DNA from: Roseimaritima sediminicola
GTDB taxonomy: Bacteria; Planctomycetota; Planctomycetia; Pirellulales; Pirellulaceae
Length of the DNA: 35,030 nt
Direction: 5' to 3'
NCBI RefSeq assembly: GCF_009618275.1
Contig: NZ_WIAD01000057.1
Location: 1-35,030 of the forward strand
Of the stretch, positions 1-7,037 are shown piece after piece. A program made the translations under genes and the position numbers. The stretch's first letter is position 1, and the number at the start of each line of letters is the position of its first letter. The notes under the pieces are model-generated. The model did not search any database and was not told where the DNA came from. It saw only the letters and a list, made by a program, of their open reading frames with translations.

Positions 1-195
1 TAAAACCTGCTAGCAACGCTGACTACCACACAACGAACGCGGAGCGTCACCCTCATGGCGTCACTCCAAAGTTATGTCGAATAATTACGTGCGACGCACT
101 CAGCTGCGTGCGTGTGATTTGAATCCTGAACAGTCGGCAGTCACTGATCTACCACACCGCCACTGCTGCCGAAGCAGGCAAGCCGGCCTGACACG
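1..195. other. Non-coding lead-in, no gene seen
   Basis: No coding region is supported here. The window opens with TAA, which could be the stop codon of a gene lying to the left, but this cannot be tested. A short direct repeat (GCGTCAC, near 45 and 60) and a weak inverted pair (ACACAAC near 28, GTTATGT near 72) are visible. No convincing promoter was identified. The region presumably carries the promoter and leader of the gene starting at 196. Confidence 0.3.
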
Positions 196-567
196 ATGGA
201 CAATACTGAACCCACCAAGAGATTTCTAACTCTCCTAGAAAACCGCCTGCTTTACTGCCAGCAGTGCTACGAAAGCTACCTTGGAAACGGCGAGACGTAC
301 CATCACGCCAAACTGCTGCTTGATGCGAATCTGGAGTTACGCAACCTGATTATGGATTACGGCCATACACTCCCAACGCAGTACCGTGAGGATGCGAAGA
401 AGTTGCTTGAACATATCCGGGCTTGGCTCGATTGCTGGCAGCGCCTTGATCACCAACGAGAATTTCGTGAAAGCGACCAGTTTGTGTTCGACAACGATAG
501 CACATTCCCTCGGAAAGCTGCTGATTCGCTGATGCAGCTCTTATCAAAATTTAGAAAGCACACCTAA
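196..567 (+). CDS. Small helical protein of unknown function
   Basis: This is a 123-residue soluble protein that I do not recognise. It has no signal peptide or membrane segment. It is rich in Leu, Arg, Glu and Gln, and much of its length looks helical. Two cysteines lie close together near residues 21-24 (YCQQC) and another near residue 79. Its TAA stop overlaps the ATG of the formyltransferase (TAATG, 565-569), so the two are probably co-translated and may act together. The DNA is less GC-rich than the genes after 2472, as are the next two genes. No clear Shine-Dalgarno precedes the ATG. That it is a real gene is inferred from the tight coupling and sensible protein composition; a function in glycan assembly is only guilt by association. 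Confidence 0.6.
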   Translation: MDNTEPTKRFLTLLENRLLYCQQCYESYLGNGETYHHAKLLLDANLELRNLIMDYGHTLPTQYREDAKKLLEHIRAWLDCWQRLDHQREFRESDQFVFDNDSTFPRKAADSLMQLLSKFRKHT

Positions 568-1235
568 TGAAAAAAGACATTCGTGTACTTTTCCTGGGAA
601 AGCAGGATGATGAGCATGGCGAGAAAGCTTTGAATCTTCTAACGCGCAATTTGAAGTACGTTACCGCCGTTACGGGCGAGTGGGGCCAGCCTTTCCCGAG
701 TGAGCTCGAATCCTGGCAGGGCGACTTTATTGTCTCTTATCTGTCTCGATGGATTCTGCCAGAGCATTTCCTTCGACGCGCTCGACTTGCATCCATCAAT
801 TTTCACCCAGCCACACCCAGTTTCCCGGGCGTGGGCTGCAATAACTTTGCGCTCTATCAGCAAGTCAAGGAATTTGGCGTCACTTGTCACCACATGAGTC
901 CAAAGGTCGACACCGGAGGAATCATTGCGGTTAAGCGGTTCCCGGTTTACCCACAAGACGATGTAGCGTCACTGCTCGCCAGAACCTATGATTACCAACT
1001 GCTTCTGTTCTACGAGATCTTTGATTTTATTTTCCGGGAGCGTCCGCTGCCGTCTTGCCCAGAGTCGTGGACGAGAAAGCCGTTCACTCGTCGAGAACTG
1101 AGGGAGCTATGTACGGTGGACCCGTCGATGGATGAAGTCGAGATCCGACGACGCATAAGGGCGACGAGCTTTCGGCAGTTCGGGCCGATGCTTCTGATAG
1201 GAGGAAAAAAATTTGTTTATCAGAGCGGTTCTTAG
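567..1235 (+). CDS. Formyltransferase-fold protein, probable sugar N-formyltransferase
   Basis: A 222-residue protein of the formyl_transf_N fold (Fmt/PurN/sugar N-formyltransferase superfamily). Family members move a formyl group from 10-formyltetrahydrofolate to an amine. The catalytic triad is visible: Asn78 and His80 in INFHP, and Asp115 in VDTGGI, 35 residues after the His as in Fmt. The post-His loop (ATPSFPGVG) matches the usual HPSLLPxxxG region. It is shorter than Met-tRNA formyltransferase (about 310 aa) and lacks a clear C-terminal OB domain, which favours a small-molecule or sugar substrate. It overlaps the preceding gene by one base and lies just upstream of amino-sugar genes. 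That pattern fits 4-amino-sugar formylation in surface glycans, but the substrate is inferred. Low GC relative to neighbours suggests separate acquisition. Confidence 0.8.
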   Translation: MKKDIRVLFLGKQDDEHGEKALNLLTRNLKYVTAVTGEWGQPFPSELESWQGDFIVSYLSRWILPEHFLRRARLASINFHPATPSFPGVGCNNFALYQQVKEFGVTCHHMSPKVDTGGIIAVKRFPVYPQDDVASLLARTYDYQLLLFYEIFDFIFRERPLPSCPESWTRKPFTRRELRELCTVDPSMDEVEIRRRIRATSFRQFGPMLLIGGKKFVYQSGS

Positions 1236-1339
1236 CGTGTGCAAGACGGGGGACTTGCGTCCGACACCCAGGTTCTGCATCAGCACGCGCTGAATACGCG
1301 CTGCCCCGACGCTCGGCGTCAGCTCTGTTCCCTACGCAT

Positions 1340-2470
1340 ATGAGTAACTGCATGAACCGTCGCTTCTGTCTCCTTGGATCGTTCCCTGGGACCGTGGTAA
1401 CTCTGCGGGGCGATTTAACAAGAGAGATTATGCAGCGAGGGTACGAAGCAACCGTTTTGACTGCAGCGCCCGAAGCGAATATTGAAGCGGATATCAAAGC
1501 GTTGGATGTTGATTTCCAGGCGTACCATGTCGAACGCAACGCGATGAGTGTTCGCAGCGACTTGAGAACATTGCTTGAGCTGCGGAGATATTTTGTCGAC
1601 TCAAGACCCGACATCGCTCTCGCATACACGGTCAAGCCGATTATCTGGGGTGGCATCGCTTCTAGACACGTTCGACACACTCGATTCTTCGCCATGATTA
1701 CTGGGATTGGCTATGCATTCCAAGGCGGTGGCTTAAAGCGTCGCCTGTTGAGTATGCTTGTCACGCGTCTCTACCGATATGCGCTTCGACGAGCGGAAGG
1801 TGTTATCTTCCAGAACCCTGAGAACCGAGACCTTTTCATCAGAAAGAAGATAGTCGATCCGCAGAAGTGTCACGTAGTTAATGGATCAGGTGTTAATACG
1901 AAGCACTTTAAGGAGCATTCCTTCGTCGATGAGGAACCTCGTTTTCTGCTGATAGCCCGGCTGCTCGGTGAGAAGGGAATTCGAGAGTACATAGCTGCCG
2001 CTGAGATTGTTAAACAGGTCTACCCCAGGACGCAGTTCGACTTGGTAGGTCCCGAAGACCCGTCAACGGACGGCATCCCGTTCAGCGAGGTCGAAAGCTG
2101 GCACAAATCTGGGGTGATCAAGTACCGAGGACCGACCTCCGACCCTCGTCCCTTTCTTCGAGAATGCCATATATACGTATTACCTTCATACCACGAAGGA
2201 GTACCCCGCACAGTCCTCGAGGCGATGTGTACGGGTCGCCCCATCCTGACGACCGATGTCGTGGGTTGCCGTGAAACAGTTATCGACGGCCAAAACGGCT
2301 GGCTGGTCCCCAAAGCCGACGCCCAGGCGCTAGCCGAACGCATGCTTTGGTTTATCGAGCATCGCGAACAGTGGCAGGCCATGGGTGAGGCGAGTCGAAA
2401 GCTTGCCGAAGAGAGATTCGACGTCGTGAAGGTCAATGAACAGATGCTGAAGATTATGGGCATCACTTGA
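1340..2470 (+). CDS. GT4-family glycosyltransferase (PglA-like)
   Basis: A 376-residue GT-B enzyme of family GT4. The C-terminal half carries the EX7E motif (Glu286 and Glu294 in HEGVPRTVLE) followed by a typical donor-sugar loop (GRPILTTDVVGC). The N-terminal half contains the segment AYTVKPIIWGG, which resembles the family containing Campylobacter PglA, an enzyme adding a HexNAc to lipid-linked bacillosamine. It should act at the cytoplasmic face of the membrane on a polyprenyl-linked acceptor. No strong ribosome-binding site precedes ATG 1340, and ATG 1352 (residue 5) is an alternative start. It ends one base before the aminotransferase ATG, so they are one operon. The family assignment is strong. 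The donor and acceptor sugars are not determinable from sequence. Confidence 0.9.
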   Translation: MSNCMNRRFCLLGSFPGTVVTLRGDLTREIMQRGYEATVLTAAPEANIEADIKALDVDFQAYHVERNAMSVRSDLRTLLELRRYFVDSRPDIALAYTVKPIIWGGIASRHVRHTRFFAMITGIGYAFQGGGLKRRLLSMLVTRLYRYALRRAEGVIFQNPENRDLFIRKKIVDPQKCHVVNGSGVNTKHFKEHSFVDEEPRFLLIARLLGEKGIREYIAAAEIVKQVYPRTQFDLVGPEDPSTDGIPFSEVESWHKSGVIKYRGPTSDPRPFLRECHIYVLPSYHEGVPRTVLEAMCTGRPILTTDVVGCRETVIDGQNGWLVPKADAQALAERMLWFIEHREQWQAMGEASRKLAEERFDVVKVNEQMLKIMGIT

Positions 2471-2471
2471 G

Positions 2472-3665
2472 ATGACACACTCACTTTCCGAAGCGATCGT
2501 CGACGGCGTGCGACGGGCAATCGGCAGCTTCGACGAAACCGTTCTGCTGCATCGTCCCTACCTGCCTCCTACTGCTTGGCAGTTCGTCAAGGAATGCCTC
2601 GATACCAGCTGGGTATCGTCGGCGGGAAGCTACGTCACTCGATTTGAAGAGCTGCTGGCCACGACGACCGGCTGCGAACGAGCCGTCGCGACCGTCAATG
2701 GCACGGCGGCCCTGGAAGTGTGCCTGCGGTTGACGGGAGTCGAACCGGGAGATGAAGTCATCTGCCCTTCGCTGACCTTCGTAGCCACCGCGAATGCCAT
2801 CTCCCACTGCCAGGCGGTCCCTCATTTCGTCGATGTGTCTGCGTCACGGCTGTCGATTGGCCCGGACGCTCTAGATGATCGCTTGAGGAAAGTCGCGGTC
2901 GCCAGCCCCGAAGGCACTCGCAACCGCGAGACAGGGCGTCGCATCGCCGCGGTTTGTCTGATGCACTGCTTTGGGCACCCGGGCCAGCTGCGCGAGATCG
3001 TAGAGATCTGCGGGCGTTACGAGATCCCGCTGATCGAAGATGCCGCCGAGTCGCTGGGTTCGACCTACGAAGGCAAGCACACAGGTCGCTTTGGCAAGGT
3101 GTCCGCGGTCAGCTTCAACGGGAACAAGATTATCACGACCGGCGGCGGCGGGGCGATCTTGACCGATGATCACGAGCTGGCTGACCGCGCCAAGCACCTG
3201 ACAACCACCGGTAAGGTCGCCCACCCCTGGGAGTTTCGCCATGACGAAGTCGCCTGGAATTACCGCTTGCCGAATGTCAATGCGGCGATGGGCGTCGCCC
3301 AGCTGGAGATTCTGTCCGAGTTGCTCAACGCCAAACGAGCGATTGCCGGCCGCTACGCCGATGCGTTCGCTGCGGTCGAAGGTGCCCAGTTCCTGACAGA
3401 ACCGCCGGACTGCCAGAGCAATTACTGGTTGAACTGCATCCTCCTGGATCCTGAATTGGCCGAGTCACGCGATGGGGTGCTGGAGGCTCTGAATGCGTCC
3501 GGGTACCAGTGCCGTCCGGTCTGGATCCCGATGCATCAATTGGAGATGTACCGCGATTGCCCGCGGGGACCGCTTGAGCAGACCGAATCGCTCAGCCGAC
3601 GAGCCATCAATATCCCCAGTTCGGCTCACCTGGCCCCCGGGTGGGCCGAAAAGCACGTCCGATGA
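2472..3665 (+). CDS. PLP-dependent sugar aminotransferase, DegT/DnrJ/EryC1 family (LegC/PglE type)
   Basis: A 397-residue fold-type I PLP enzyme of the DegT/DnrJ/EryC1/StrS family, of normal length. The internal-aldimine lysine is Lys219 in SFNGNKIITTGGGG, and the substrate/PLP segment NGTAALEVCLRLTGVEPGDEV is present near residue 76. The long N-terminal form (LLHRPYLPP, then WVSSAGSYVTRFE) resembles LegC-type aminotransferases that transfer an amino group to a UDP- or GDP-4-keto-6-deoxy-HexNAc. Its likely substrate is the product of the 4,6-dehydratase at 4940-6148. It starts one base after the glycosyltransferase stop, and its TGA overlaps the next gene's ATG (ATGA, 3662-3665). From this gene onward the sequence is visibly more GC-rich than the three genes to its left. 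Confidence 0.92.
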   Translation: MTHSLSEAIVDGVRRAIGSFDETVLLHRPYLPPTAWQFVKECLDTSWVSSAGSYVTRFEELLATTTGCERAVATVNGTAALEVCLRLTGVEPGDEVICPSLTFVATANAISHCQAVPHFVDVSASRLSIGPDALDDRLRKVAVASPEGTRNRETGRRIAAVCLMHCFGHPGQLREIVEICGRYEIPLIEDAAESLGSTYEGKHTGRFGKVSAVSFNGNKIITTGGGGAILTDDHELADRAKHLTTTGKVAHPWEFRHDEVAWNYRLPNVNAAMGVAQLEILSELLNAKRAIAGRYADAFAAVEGAQFLTEPPDCQSNYWLNCILLDPELAESRDGVLEALNASGYQCRPVWIPMHQLEMYRDCPRGPLEQTESLSRRAINIPSSAHLAPGWAEKHVR

Positions 3666-4315
3666 GCCGCCCCGTAGTCATCGTCGGATTCGGCGGCCAT
3701 GGGCGAGTCGTTGCGGCGGCGCTTCAAGCGGCCGGACGAGAGGTATTGACGGCAACCGACCTCCAGCCGGAACGGCACGGCAATGATCCGTTCGGATTGC
3801 GAATCATCTCTGATACGACGCTACTGCAGAAGTTCGAGCCGCGTGAGGTGCACCTCGTATCGGGTGTGGGTTCGATCCTGCCGGTCGACGCCCCCAGACC
3901 TCGACGAACCTCCATGCGACGGCATTAAGCGGCAGGCTACTCCTTCACCGATTTCCAGTCCTCGTTCTCGTGGGTAGCTGCCAACGCCGTCATCAGCCCG
4001 ACTGCCCAGATCCACGCCGGTTGTGTGGTCCAGCCGGGGGCAGTGATCGGAGAGTTCGCAATCGTCAATTCCCGTGTCTCGATTGATCACGACTGCTCGA
4101 TCGCCGACTTCTGCCATATCGCACCAGGCGTAACGCTCTCTGGCAACGTGAGGATTGGTGCGGGCAGCCACGTAGGGACCGGTGCAAACGTTATCCAAGG
4201 TGTCGAACTTGGGGAGCGCTGCTTCGTCGCTGCGGGGGCTACGGTCGTTAGAGACGTGGCCGACGGGGCGTTTGTGCGGGGCGTGCCGGCAAAGGAGTTT
4301 CGGCCTGATTGCTGA
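3662..4315 (+). pseudogene. NeuD/PglD-type sugar acyltransferase, interrupted by an in-frame TAA
   Basis: Read in one frame from ATG 3662 to TGA 4313-4315, this encodes a normal-sized NeuD/PglD-family acetyltransferase of about 216 residues. It has an N-terminal Rossmann-like PglD_N domain (VVIVGFGGHGRVVAAAL) and a C-terminal left-handed beta-helix of hexapeptide repeats ending RDVADGAFVRGVPAKEF. The catalytic-type His lies in VSIDHDC. One codon is TAA (3926-3928), located in the linker between the domains; homologous sequence (AAGYSFTDF) continues in the same frame after it. As read, the gene would yield an 88-residue N-terminal fragment, with a possible GTG re-start at 4025 for the beta-helix. 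The normal role is N-acetylation of a UDP-4-amino sugar. A sequencing error, stop readthrough or true decay are all possible. Confidence 0.85.
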
Positions 4316-4462
4316 GTGCCATCGCGTGGAGTTTTCGGGCACTCATTTGCAGAATTGCCCTCCTCGGGCCTGAGCGTCCAGCTCTCCTGCAGTGCGAGCG
4401 GGAGGTTGAACCACTAATCTTCACTGATAGGACACTAATGAATCCGAAAGCCCTGCTTGGAT

Positions 4463-4591
4463 TAGGCTCTGCCTGAAAACCTCAGCCGAACGCGCGAGCG
4501 TCGGGTCCTGCCACCGAACCATTTTCGCCAGATTTTCGCAGCGGCTCGCGCCCGATCCATTCCACCTGACCACGTTTTCGGACAGAGCCTA
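4463..4591. mobile_element. MITE-like element with 16-bp inverted ends and TA duplication
   Basis: The ends are near-perfect inverted repeats: GGCTCTGCCTGAAAAC at the left and the complement of GGCTCTGTCCGAAAAC at the right (two mismatches in 16). Each end is bordered by TA, so the element reads as 125 bp plus a TA target duplication. No transposase reading frame is inside. GGCTCTGTCCGAAAAC-like termini and TA duplications are typical of IS5/IS630-type transposons, so this is probably a non-autonomous derivative mobilised in trans. Family assignment is from memory of terminus style only. Confidence 0.7.
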
Positions 4592-4685
4592 GTCTTCGAT
4601 TGGTGAGGATTAGTGCTCCCCATACGTCCAGTGGGCATAGGCTTCAAAGCGGATACGGGGACATGGCGGTTCGAGGTCCGGACAT

Positions 4686-4709
4686 TTAAACTCTGGCGAG
4701 TTCGGCTAC
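4686..4709 (+). repeat. 24-bp hairpin element, copy 1 (stem version B)
   Basis: First of 13 dispersed copies of a 24-bp element whose core is a 5-bp stem around a TGGC loop. Here the core is AACTC-TGGC-GAGTT. Other copies are listed individually or inside the repeat blocks below. The element is intergenic, or overlaps only a stop codon, in every case. Confidence 0.75.
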
Positions 4710-4729
4710 GGGATTTAGCAACAAACGGC

Positions 4730-4869
4730 CTGGGACTCGTTGCCTCGTTCACTACGGAACGATAGGTCCGGGACTCGTTGCCTCGTCCACTACGGAACGA
4801 TAGGCCTGGGACTCGTTGCCTCGTCCACTACGGAACGATAGTCTAGGACTCGTTGCCTCGTCCACTACC
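4730..4869 (+). repeat. Tandem array of a 37-38-bp unit, four copies
   Basis: The 25-bp module beginning GGACTCGTTGCCTCGTCCAC starts at 4733, 4771, 4809 and 4846 (spacings 38, 38, 37). Three copies are followed by TACGGAACGATAG. The same 25-bp module recurs at 6937, 6966, 6995 (degenerate), 9095 and 14607, and in reverse near 14091 and 17755. It lies in the leader region of the dehydratase gene. Confidence 0.85.
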
Positions 4870-4879
4870 GGTGGGACGG

Positions 4880-4906
4880 TTCACAGGCTGGAAGCCTATG
4901 CCACTG
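4880..4906 (-). repeat. 27-bp hairpin element (minus orientation)
   Basis: A copy of the element whose core on the opposite strand is CATAGGCTTCCAGCCTGTG, an 8-bp stem (one G-T pair) with a 3-base loop. Translating it in one frame gives TGWKPMP, which artificially extends the dehydratase reading frame upstream of its true start. Confidence 0.8.
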
Positions 4907-4939
4907 GGGCGACACTATCGAGGAAAGAATAGGTTACTG

Positions 4940-6148
4940 ATGCACTTAGACTCATTACTTGAATTGATCGGACGCGATGCTCCCCTGTTCACCGAGGACC
5001 TGCGAAAGCACGAGCAAACGCTTGCGGCGGAGATTGCTGACAGCCGCTTCTTGGTCGTGGGCGGGGCAGGATCAATCGGTGGAGCAGTGGTTCGGGAACT
5101 GTTCGCCAAGAATCCTCGGGCCCTGCACGTCATTGATATGTCGGAGAATAACCTGGCCGAACTGGTTCGCGATCTACGCGCCTCACTGGGATACACCACG
5201 GACGATTTCCACGCCTATTGCTTTGACGTCTTGGGGCCGGAGTTCGACGCGTTTGCGCATGCTACGGCACAAGAAGGCAAGGGCTACGACTACGTGCTGA
5301 ACTTTTCGGCCCTGAAGCATGTCCGCAGTGAAAAGGACCCTTTCACGCTGATGCGGCTGATCGACGTCAACGTCTTCCTCACCAAGAAACTGCTGGACTT
5401 CTCTCGGTCGATTGGGGCAAAGAAGTTCTTCTGTGTCTCGACCGATAAAGCGGCCAATCCCGTCAACATGATGGGTGCTTCCAAACGCATCATGGAAATG
5501 TTTCTCCTGGACGAGGCCTCCAGGACCGCGGTTTCGACGGCCAGATTCGCCAATGTGGCGTTCTCAGACGGTTCTTTACCCTATGCCTGGACGCAGCGGA
5601 TTCAGAAACGCCAACCGATCGCGGCTCCGAACGACATCCGCCGCTACTTCGTGACCGGCAGAGAGGGGGCCCAGCTCTGCCTGTTTTCGATCCTGCAGGG
5701 CAGCGATCGGGAGATCTATTTCCCGAAACTGAGCGAGAATCTTCATCTGATCACCTTCTTGTCGATGGCGGAACGCTACCTGAAAAGCATCGGTTACGAG
5801 CCGGTTGCCTGCGAGTCTGAAGACGAAGCTCGGCGCCGCGTCGACGAGCTGGCCGCCGAAAAGAAATGGCCCTGTTTCTTCTTCAAAACCGACACAACCG
5901 GTGAAAAGGACTTCGAAGAGTTCTACACCGACGGTGAAAAAGTGGATTGGGACCGTTACGCGGAGCTGGGTGTCGTACAGAATGAAGCGTTCGCCCGCCG
6001 CGAACAATTGGACGCTTTCCAGGATTCGATCGACTCGATGAAGCGATCGAAGGCCTGGACGAAAAGCGACCTATTGCGAGCGTTCTCGGAATTGCTTCCC
6101 GACTTCGCTCACAAAGAAACCGGTAAGACACTCGACAACCGAATGTAA
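4940..6148 (+). CDS. NDP-sugar 4,6-dehydratase, soluble PglF/CapD-like (polysaccharide biosynthesis family)
   Basis: A 402-residue extended SDR enzyme. The NAD(P)-binding glycine motif is GGAGSIGG (residues 41-48). The active-site region is STDKAANPVNMMGASK (residues 167-182), where Met178 replaces the usual SDR tyrosine while Lys182, Asp169 and Lys170 remain, as in PglF/WbpM-type inverting or retaining dehydratases. It should convert a UDP-HexNAc to the 4-keto-6-deoxy sugar used by the aminotransferase upstream. The N-terminal membrane domain of long PglF/WbpM proteins is absent. I start at ATG 4940, preceded by GAGGAAAG at 4919-4926; an in-frame ATG at 4853 would add residues encoded by a dispersed repeat. 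The PGT gene starts two bases after its stop. A LegB-like role is an alternative. Confidence 0.88.
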   Translation: MHLDSLLELIGRDAPLFTEDLRKHEQTLAAEIADSRFLVVGGAGSIGGAVVRELFAKNPRALHVIDMSENNLAELVRDLRASLGYTTDDFHAYCFDVLGPEFDAFAHATAQEGKGYDYVLNFSALKHVRSEKDPFTLMRLIDVNVFLTKKLLDFSRSIGAKKFFCVSTDKAANPVNMMGASKRIMEMFLLDEASRTAVSTARFANVAFSDGSLPYAWTQRIQKRQPIAAPNDIRRYFVTGREGAQLCLFSILQGSDREIYFPKLSENLHLITFLSMAERYLKSIGYEPVACESEDEARRRVDELAAEKKWPCFFFKTDTTGEKDFEEFYTDGEKVDWDRYAELGVVQNEAFARREQLDAFQDSIDSMKRSKAWTKSDLLRAFSELLPDFAHKETGKTLDNRM

Positions 6149-6150
6149 CG

Positions 6151-6846
6151 ATGCTGAAACGCACACTGGACATCACGGTCTCCGCTCTGGTACTGCTCAT
6201 TTTGGCAGTCCCTTTGGCCTTCGTCATTGTGATCCTGAAACTGACGGGCGAGCGGGAAGCGTTTTACCTGCAAGATCGCGTGGGGCAGGGCGGCAAGATC
6301 ATCCAGGTGACCAAGTTCGCCACGATGCTGAAGGCCAGCCCGACCTTGGGTACGCAGAACATCACTCTGCGTAACGACCCGCGTGTGCTGCCCGTCGGTA
6401 AGTATCTGCGCAAGACGAAACTGAATGAAGTGCCGCAGTTTTGGGATGTGCTGGTGGGCAAACTGTCACTGGTTGGATGGCGGCCGTTAATGCCACAGGG
6501 CTTCGCGGATTATCACGAAGAGATCCAGCGGCAGATTGTTCTAGTGAAGCCGGGGTTGACCGGAATGGGCTCGTTGTTCTTTCGCGACGAGGAAGCGATT
6601 TTGGCAAGAGCTGAAATCGAGGGACGCGACATAAGGCACTGTTACCGAGAGGACATCATGCCCTACAAGGGTGCGTTGGAAATTTGGTACGTCGAGAACC
6701 ATAGCCTGCTGGTGGACTTGAAAATTCTCTTGGCAACCGCCATCGCCGTGGCCTTCCCAGGGTGGCGTGGGTTCCATTCCTGGTTCAAGGGACTCCCCGT
6801 TCCCGAATCAGCCATCGTCCGCAGCCAGCTGGCCATCGATAGCTGA
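6151..6846 (+). CDS. Monotopic phosphoglycosyl transferase (PglC/WcaJ-C-terminal family)
   Basis: A 231-residue bacterial sugar transferase (PF02397 type), the small PglC-like form. An N-terminal hydrophobic re-entrant helix (about residues 8-31, broken at Pro21) is followed by the catalytic domain. It transfers a phospho-sugar from UDP-sugar to undecaprenyl phosphate, starting glycan assembly at the inner membrane. The motif that usually reads DE is Asn92-Glu93 here (RKTKLNEVPQ). KFRTM is KFATM, and SLVGPRP is SLVGWRP. I recall a subfamily with KFATM, NELPQ and GSxxFRDEE motifs, which matches GSLFFRDEEAIL here, so this may be a subfamily trait rather than inactivation. It follows the dehydratase by two bases and is probably translationally coupled to it. 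Confidence 0.9.
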   Translation: MLKRTLDITVSALVLLILAVPLAFVIVILKLTGEREAFYLQDRVGQGGKIIQVTKFATMLKASPTLGTQNITLRNDPRVLPVGKYLRKTKLNEVPQFWDVLVGKLSLVGWRPLMPQGFADYHEEIQRQIVLVKPGLTGMGSLFFRDEEAILARAEIEGRDIRHCYREDIMPYKGALEIWYVENHSLLVDLKILLATAIAVAFPGWRGFHSWFKGLPVPESAIVRSQLAIDS

Positions 6847-6851
6847 AAGAA

Positions 6852-7018
6852 CAGTGGCATAGGCTTCCAGCCTGTGAAGGACTTCTTGAAGGGTAGTAGA
6901 CGAAGCCGCGAGTCCTTGTCGTCAGGTTTTGCCAGGGGACTCGTGGCCTCGTCCACTACGGGTGGGGACTCGTGGCCTCGTCCACTACGCGTTGGGACTT
7001 GTGGCCTCTTGCATTACG
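6852..7018. repeat. Repeat block between PGT and YdcF-like gene
   Basis: Contains one 27-bp hairpin (6852-6878), immediately after the PGT stop at 6846, a degenerate reverse copy of the 25-bp module near 6893-6916, and three forward copies beginning at 6937, 6966 and 6995. The last is decayed (GGACTTGTGGCCTCTTGCAT). No gene is seen. Confidence 0.75.
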
Positions 7019-7037
7019 TCAATTTCGATATGCCCGT

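Noticed and set aside
22-76. Integron attC-like site (ACACAAC ... GTTATGT with GGAG/CTCC inside)
   Set aside because: Only six of seven outer positions pair, the inner spacing is poor, and no integrase or second site is visible; too weak to call.
4853-4939. Upstream extension of the dehydratase reading frame
   Set aside because: The added residues translate the 27-bp repeat (TGWKPMP); ATG 4940 has a purine-rich ribosome-binding site and gives the family-like N-terminus.
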